DNA of 11,400 nucleotides from Anaerolineae bacterium (GTDB taxonomy: Bacteria; Chloroflexota; Anaerolineae; JACIWP01): positions 1 through 11,400 of the forward strand of contig JACIWP010000087.1 in assembly GCA_014360855.1 (NCBI GenBank). The letters are read 5' to 3'. Below are positions 7,264-11,400 of the stretch, piece by piece (positions within the stretch are counted from its first letter, which is position 1; each line of letters begins with the position of its first letter). The notes beneath the pieces are model-generated. The model saw only the letters and a list, made by a program, of their open reading frames with translations, had not been told where the DNA came from and ran no database searches. The position numbers were made by a program, and so were the translations under genes.

Positions 7264-8411
7264 TTCCACAATCCCTTCGCCTGCAGGATATCTCGGTAGC
7301 CCTCTTCCAGGCGCTGAAAGACCAGCCGCTCGTCGAATTCCTGTTGGACGCGCTGTCGGCCGGCCTCCCCCATCCTGCGCCGCAGATCCGCGTCGCCGGC
7401 CAGCCGGCGCAGGGCCTCCGCCAGCGCGCCGGCGTCCGCCGGCGGCACCAGCAGGCCGGTCTCGCCGTCCACCACCAGCTCGCGACAGCCGCGGATATCG
7501 GAGGCGATGACCGGCAGTTCCATGGCCATGGCCTCCAGGATGGAGCGCGGCATGCCTTCGGAGAGGGAGGGCAGGACGTATATATCGGCGCCGGCCAGCA
7601 GGCGGGGAATATCCTCGCGATAGCCGGCAAAGACCACATGGCGTTCCAGGCCGGCGTCCCGCACGAATCCCCGCAGGGATTCCTCCAGCGGCCCGTCTCC
7701 CACCAGCAGGACGCGCAGGCGCTCGCGCTCCTCCCCCATCTTTTCCAGCGCCCGGAGCAGGTAGATATGGCCCTTGCGCTCGATCATAAAGGCGACCATG
7801 AGGGCGACAATGTAATCCCCGTCGCCGAAGAATGTCTGGCGCAGAAACTGGCGCTCCCAGGGCCGGTCCCAGCGTGTGATGTCGAACGCGCTCAGGTCAA
7901 TGCCGTTGCCCAGGTAGCGAACGCGCGCCGGCGGCATCATGCCGCTGGCCAGCACGTACTCGTAATCCTCACGGCTCTGCAGGAAAAGCAGGTCCGTCCA
8001 GCCGGCGGCCAGGCGTTCCAACCCTTCGAAGAGCCGGCGCTGGAGGGGCGGCATGTTCTCATGGAAGAAGAAGCCGTGCGCCGTGTGGGCGACCACCGGC
8101 ACGCCGGCCAGACGCCCTGCCAGCCGCCCGACGAAGCCGGCCTTGGAGGTGTGCGTGTGCACCAGGTCATAGCGCCGGCGGCGGAACAGGCGCGCCAGTT
8201 CGATGGCGGAGCGCAGGTCGCGCCATGGCTCGATGCGGCGCGAGATGGAGACATTGTGCACCACGAAGCCGGCCTGACGCAGTGCCGGGGTGTGAGGGCC
8301 GGCGCTGGCGATCATCTCCACCTCATGGCCGCGCGCCAGCAAATAGCGCACCTGCGGCAGTAACAGCGCCTTCAGGGTGATGTCCACGGTGGCGACATGG
8401 GCGATGCGCAT
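7260..8411 (-). CDS. Glycosyltransferase family 4 protein (third GT of the operon)
   Basis: This 383-residue retaining GT-B glycosyltransferase would add a sugar from a nucleotide sugar to a lipid-linked glycan in the cytoplasm. The N-terminal domain has MRIAHVATVD at the start, VHTHTSKAGFVGRLAG (84-99) and HTAHGFFFHE (109-118). This last stretch is characteristic of GT4 enzymes from exopolysaccharide clusters such as EpsD- and CapM-like proteins. The C-terminal domain has LGNGID (167-172), ERKG with Lys213, LLVGDGP (235-241) and the complete E-x7-E motif with Glu285 and Glu293 in SEGMPRSILEAM. GETGLLVPP follows at 316-324. The ATG lies 13 bases after the preceding stop, with GAGGGA nine bases before it. 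Donor and acceptor cannot be read from the sequence. Confidence 0.9.
   Translation of the reverse strand: MRIAHVATVDITLKALLLPQVRYLLARGHEVEMIASAGPHTPALRQAGFVVHNVSISRRIEPWRDLRSAIELARLFRRRRYDLVHTHTSKAGFVGRLAGRLAGVPVVAHTAHGFFFHENMPPLQRRLFEGLERLAAGWTDLLFLQSREDYEYVLASGMMPPARVRYLGNGIDLSAFDITRWDRPWERQFLRQTFFGDGDYIVALMVAFMIERKGHIYLLRALEKMGEERERLRVLLVGDGPLEESLRGFVRDAGLERHVVFAGYREDIPRLLAGADIYVLPSLSEGMPRSILEAMAMELPVIASDIRGCRELVVDGETGLLVPPADAGALAEALRRLAGDADLRRRMGEAGRQRVQQEFDERLVFQRLEEGYRDILQAKGLWK
7273..7278 (-). promoter_or_regulatory. Ribosome binding site that decides the phosphoglycosyl transferase start
   Basis: GAAGGG lies nine bases before the ATG at 7263, but only three bases before the alternative GTG at 7269. 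The spacing favours the ATG, which also overlaps the preceding stop codon as ATGA. Confidence 0.6.
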
Positions 8412-8424
8412 GGTGTGCGTTCCC

Positions 8425-9537
8425 TCAAAACTGGTCGTAGAGGTCCAGCAGACGCTCGGCGGTCTGTCGGATGTGGTACGCTTCTTCCACCCGCCGGCGG
8501 GCCTGCAGGCCCAGACGCCGGCGCTCGTCCGCCGGCATGTCCATCAGCAGGGCCATGGCGTGGGCCAGCGCGTTCGGGTCGGCCGGCGGCACCAGCAGGC
8601 CCTCTTCCCCATGGCGCACCACCTCGGGGATGGCGCCGACCCGCGTGACGACGGCCGGCTTGTAACAGGCCATGGCCTCCAGCAGGGCCATGGGCAGGGC
8701 CTCCCATTTCGACGCCAGCACGAAGGCGTCGCTGGCCGTCATCAGCACCGGCGCATCGGAGCGCGCCCCGAAGAAGGTCACCCAGGGGGTCAGCTCCAGC
8801 GCGCCGGCCAGCTCCTCCAGCGCCGGGCGCAGGGGCCCGTCGCCGACGATGAGCAGGCGGAAGCGCCGGCCGGCGTCGGCCAGCAGGCGCGCCGCCCGCA
8901 GCAGATGGGGCAGGCCCTTGGGCGGGGCCAGCCGGCCGACCGTGACGAAGGCGAAATCGTCGGGGGAAAGCCCCCAGGCCGCCCGCTGGGCCGGCACATC
9001 CACCACCGGCGGGAAATCCTCGACGGCGATGCCGTTGGGGATGACCGTGACCCGCCCCGGGTCATATCCCGTCCAGTCCACGAAGCGCGCCTTCGCAATT
9101 TCCGCCACCGCCACCACATGGTCGAACTGCTTCGCCAGCCAGCGGTCGAACGGCCGCATAATGGCCATTCCGCGCCGGCGGTTCCAGATGCTGTGCTCGG
9201 TGTAGATGAGGGGCCGGCGGCGTCCCATGCGGTTGGCCAGCGCGGCGTAAAGGTTGGCGTAAAACAGGTGGCAGTGGATGATGTCCGGCTGTTCGCGCTG
9301 TAGGACGTCCCGCAGGCGCCAAACGGCGCGCAGGTCATAGGGCACGGAGACGCCCAGCTCGTAGACCGGCATGCCCATGGCCTCGATCATGGGCATGAAC
9401 TGGCCGCCGGGCAGGACTGCGGCGACGGCAAACTGATAGCGGGATTGGCCGCGCCACTGCCGCAGGAGGTAAGCCAGCACCGATTGGGCGCCGCCGACCC
9501 GCAAAGAGGCGATGACGTGCAGGACCTTACGCGGCAT
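8425..9537 (-). CDS. Glycosyltransferase family 4 protein (second GT of the operon)
   Basis: This 370-residue GT-B glycosyltransferase is a distant paralogue of the next gene. The N-terminal domain has VLHVIASLRVGGAQ (5-18), the glycine-rich acceptor-side loop common in GT4, then DIIHCHLFYAN (85-95) and IYTEHS (111-116). The C-terminal domain has VIPNGI (165-170), VGRLAPPKG (200-208, Lys207), LLIVGDGP (228-235) and a complete E-x7-E motif with Glu279 and Glu287 in WEALPMALLEAM. EEGLLVPPAD is at 311-320. The ATG overlaps the preceding gene by 11 bases and is preceded by GAGGAGG with six bases of spacing, so the start is well supported. It probably extends the lipid-linked chain in the cytoplasm; sugar specificity is unknown. 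Confidence 0.92.
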   Translation of the reverse strand: MPRKVLHVIASLRVGGAQSVLAYLLRQWRGQSRYQFAVAAVLPGGQFMPMIEAMGMPVYELGVSVPYDLRAVWRLRDVLQREQPDIIHCHLFYANLYAALANRMGRRRPLIYTEHSIWNRRRGMAIMRPFDRWLAKQFDHVVAVAEIAKARFVDWTGYDPGRVTVIPNGIAVEDFPPVVDVPAQRAAWGLSPDDFAFVTVGRLAPPKGLPHLLRAARLLADAGRRFRLLIVGDGPLRPALEELAGALELTPWVTFFGARSDAPVLMTASDAFVLASKWEALPMALLEAMACYKPAVVTRVGAIPEVVRHGEEGLLVPPADPNALAHAMALLMDMPADERRRLGLQARRRVEEAYHIRQTAERLLDLYDQF

Positions 9538-10705
9538 GGAGCGCCTCCTCGAAGATGGCGAGGGTCTTCTGGGCTACGGCGTGCCAGGTATAGCCGGCCA
9601 ACGCGCCGGCATATCCCCGCTGGCCCATCTCCTCCGCCTTGTCCGGATGCTCCAGCAAATAGCGTGCCGCCGCGGCGAAGGCCGCCGGCGTTTCCTCCTC
9701 GATGATCAGCCCGCAGTCCCATTCCCGGATGATCTCCGCCAGGTTGGGCACCTGGCCGGCCAGCACCGGCCGCGCACAGCCCAGATAGGCCCACAGCTTG
9801 AGCGGGCTGGCGCCGACGCGCCGGGCGTTGCGGTCGGCGCGCAGTTGGGCCACGCCGCACTCCGCCGCGGCAATGTACCATGCGGCGCGCTCCGCCGGCA
9901 CCTCGCCGGCGAAGATGACGCGTGCGCCGATGCCCAGTTCCTCGCACCAGCGCATCATCTGCGGCCGGGCCACCCCCTCGCCGACCACCAGCAGGTCCAC
10001 GTCCGGCACCTGGCCGGCCAGCTCCGCAAACCCCTGCGCCAACAGGTCCAGGCTGTGCCGCGGCGTGAGCTGGGAGACGAAGGCGATGTAGCGCCGGCGT
10101 GCATCCAGCCCCAAATAGCGTTTCGCCTCCTCTTTGGGCCGCGGGAAGAAGACCGCTGGGTCGAGGCCGTTGGACACCACCCGACAGCGCGCCGGCTCCA
10201 CGCCGTGCTCGTGCACCAGCAGGTCGCGCAGTTGGGGGGTCACCGGCAGGAGCCGCCACGCCAACCGATAGGACCATCGTTCGATGATGCGGTTCAGGCG
10301 CGCCAGCCGCCGGCGCCATTCCCCCTGCCATTCCAGCTCGCCCGACTTGTCCTCGTTGACCTCCACGGCCGCCGGCCGGCCGAGGAGCCGCGCCAGCACC
10401 AGATGGGGCAGGAGCAGATGCCCGCGCAGATATACCACCTGCGGACGATAGCGGAGCACAGCGCCCAGGAACCACCAGGGGCTGAGCAGGTGCCAGATGA
10501 AGGTCCATTTGCGGATGTCCCGGCCGGTAGGGACGTAAATGGTCTGGAAGGGCAGGGGTGTGCTCGCCGGCAGTATGCCCGGCAGGATGCATCGCACCTC
10601 TGCTCCGGAGCGGGCCAGCTCGGAATACAGGCCGATCACATGGGCGGAAGCGCCGTCGTGCCGGCCCAGCGGTACCTGCGCAAGCCCCAGGATGCGCATG
10701 CTCAT
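9527..10705 (-). CDS. Glycosyltransferase family 4-like protein with altered E-x7-E region (first GT)
   Basis: This 392-residue GT-B protein has the N-terminal pattern MRILGLAQVPLG (3-14) and a DGASAHVIGL loop. AAVEVNEDKSGE (112-123) corresponds to the E-x-N stretch of GT4 enzymes. The C-terminal domain shows VSNGLD (177-182), AFVSQLTPRHSLD (208-220) and LLVVGEGVARPQM (238-250). SPLKLWAYLGCARPVLAG (300-317) aligns with the family motif in which the residue after Lys-x-x is normally glutamate. Here it is Ala306, and the residue eight before it is Gly298, so both motif glutamates are absent. The start MSM is chosen over an upstream ATG at 10720 because GAGGGGG lies six bases before it and it begins one base after the deacetylase stop. 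It probably acts in the same glycan pathway, but could be an inactive or divergent member. Confidence 0.87.
   Translation of the reverse strand: MSMRILGLAQVPLGRHDGASAHVIGLYSELARSGAEVRCILPGILPASTPLPFQTIYVPTGRDIRKWTFIWHLLSPWWFLGAVLRYRPQVVYLRGHLLLPHLVLARLLGRPAAVEVNEDKSGELEWQGEWRRRLARLNRIIERWSYRLAWRLLPVTPQLRDLLVHEHGVEPARCRVVSNGLDPAVFFPRPKEEAKRYLGLDARRRYIAFVSQLTPRHSLDLLAQGFAELAGQVPDVDLLVVGEGVARPQMMRWCEELGIGARVIFAGEVPAERAAWYIAAAECGVAQLRADRNARRVGASPLKLWAYLGCARPVLAGQVPNLAEIIREWDCGLIIEEETPAAFAAAARYLLEHPDKAEEMGQRGYAGALAGYTWHAVAQKTLAIFEEALHAA
9544..9550 (-). promoter_or_regulatory. Ribosome binding site inside the preceding glycosyltransferase gene
   Basis: GAGGAGG lies six bases before the ATG at 9537 and inside the last codons of the upstream GT4 gene, which stops at 9527. 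It decides the start of an overlapping gene. Confidence 0.7.
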
Positions 10706-10706
10706 C

Positions 10707-11400
10707 TTACGCCCCCTCATCCAGCAGGGCGCCGGCCTCGGCCAGGGTGCAGGACTGCGTTCCCGCTTCCCGCAGGAGGGTGAAGAAACGCTCCAGTTGG
10801 GCGATCAGCCGTTCCACCGCCGCCGGCGTGCGCCAGTACGGGCTTCCGCCGGGCATCAGCTCACTGGAATGGAGCATCAGCACCCCGAAGGGGAGGCCCA
10901 GGCGCGCCGCTTCCTGCCACACGCGCAGGAGATGACGCTCGTCGCGGCGGGGGCTGGGCCGCAGCCAGAGCGGCTGGGGGCCGGGCCAGGTCAGCCGCAT
11001 CAACCGGCCGGCCAGGGAAGCATTCAGCCGGCCGTACCGGCGCGCCAGCGCCGGCCAGCGATGGAAGATCTGCCGGGTGTATACCATGGTCAGCGGAATC
11101 TCCCATAGCGCCAGCCTCCCCGGCCGGCAGATGTCCGCCTCGTCGGGATGGTATGGCTCCAGGGGCGCGGTGGTGAAATCTGGCCCGCCCAGCCGGTGCC
11201 AGGAGAGGCCGGGCGTGACCGATGAGTCCACCCGATAGCCCTGCTCGACCAACAGGCCGGCCAGGGGGGCGTGCATGCCGAAGCGGCCGGCGCGGAACGA
11301 TACCGGCCGCCGGCCCAGCGCCGCTTCTATTTGCCGGGTGAGCGTCTCCAGCTTGGCCCTCAGCAGAGGGAGGGGGAGCTGGCTGGGGAAGGTGTGCTGG
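10707..11400 (-). CDS. Polysaccharide deacetylase family protein, 5' end outside the window
   Basis: The reading frame is open to the right edge, so only the last 230 residues are visible. The visible part starts just after the region where the first metal-binding motifs would lie, with HTFPSQLPLP, then RRPVSFRAGRFGMHAP (the motif-3 region, with an R-x-G-R-F-G pattern). GYRVDSSVTPG, LWEIPLTMVYTR and FGVLMLHSSEL (the late histidine motif) follow. These match polysaccharide deacetylases of surface-glycan loci, including the WEIPLT stretch also seen in the deacetylase at the other end of the operon. The stop TAA is one base from the next start, so it is in the same transcription unit. Metal-ligand completeness cannot be judged without the missing 5' part. 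Substrate unknown. Confidence 0.82.
   Translation of the reverse strand, partial: QHTFPSQLPLPLLRAKLETLTRQIEAALGRRPVSFRAGRFGMHAPLAGLLVEQGYRVDSSVTPGLSWHRLGGPDFTTAPLEPYHPDEADICRPGRLALWEIPLTMVYTRQIFHRWPALARRYGRLNASLAGRLMRLTWPGPQPLWLRPSPRRDERHLLRVWQEAARLGLPFGVLMLHSSELMPGGSPYWRTPAAVERLIAQLERFFTLLREAGTQSCTLAEAGALLDEGA
10712..10718 (-). promoter_or_regulatory. Ribosome binding site that decides the first glycosyltransferase start
   Basis: GAGGGGG lies six bases before the ATG at 10705. The upstream ATG at 10720 overlaps this site and would add five residues (MRGRK) to the protein, so the inner start is preferred. Confidence 0.65.

Noticed and set aside
7261..7269. GTG at 7269 as the start of the phosphoglycosyl transferase
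   Set aside because: It leaves only three bases after the GAAGGG site, whereas the ATG at 7263 has nine and forms an ATGA overlap.
7438..8601. A 20-base exact repeat at 7438-7457 and 8582-8601
   Set aside because: It encodes the shared GLLVPPAD stretch of two related GT4 enzymes, so it reflects common protein ancestry and codon bias, not a mobile or regulatory repeat.
1..11400. CRISPR array, tRNA, rRNA, insertion sequence or phage genes
   Set aside because: No regularly spaced repeats, no tRNA-like cloverleaf region and no transposase or integrase motifs were seen; nearly all the sequence is accounted for by nine protein genes.

Overview
The window is G+C-rich (roughly two thirds by eye) and almost fully coding. 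Nine genes all lie on the minus strand, so transcription runs from high to low coordinates. They look like one tightly packed operon, or part of one: neighbouring genes overlap by up to 11 bases (several as ATGA start/stop overlaps) or are separated by 1 to 45 bases, and there is no internal gap large enough for an obvious promoter. No RNA gene, insertion sequence, CRISPR array or phage gene was found. Bases 1-16, after the last stop codon, hold nothing I can name.

In transcription order the layout is: a polysaccharide deacetylase cut by the right edge of the window (10707 to beyond 11400); three GT4-type glycosyltransferases (9527-10705, 8425-9537, 7260-8411); a short, PglC-like phosphoglycosyl transferase (6553-7263); a PglD/NeuD-like left-handed beta-helix acyltransferase (5888-6556); a 1038-residue membrane-anchored surface protein made of twelve beta-type repeats (2726-5842); a lipoprotein with a glycoside-hydrolase-like body (1507-2712); and a second, complete polysaccharide deacetylase (17-1510).

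Together the genes describe an exopolysaccharide, capsule or surface-glycan locus. The phosphoglycosyl transferase would load the first sugar phosphate on undecaprenyl phosphate, the acyltransferase would modify a nucleotide-sugar precursor, the three GT4 enzymes would extend the chain, and the deacetylases would remove N-acetyl or O-acetyl groups. The two exported proteins would act at or outside the membrane. No flippase, polymerase, chain-length regulator or nucleotide-sugar dehydratase/aminotransferase is in the window, so the locus must continue elsewhere.

The organism is probably a bacterium of the Chloroflexota (Anaerolineae-like). This rests on the Thr/Pro-rich spacer directly after the lipoprotein cysteine, high G+C and general gene style, and is a weak inference. 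The most distinctive signals are the alternating A-B repeat architecture of the 1038-residue protein (six two-domain units of about 160 residues), a GT4 enzyme lacking both glutamates of its usual motif, and strong over-use of the palindrome GCCGGC throughout.
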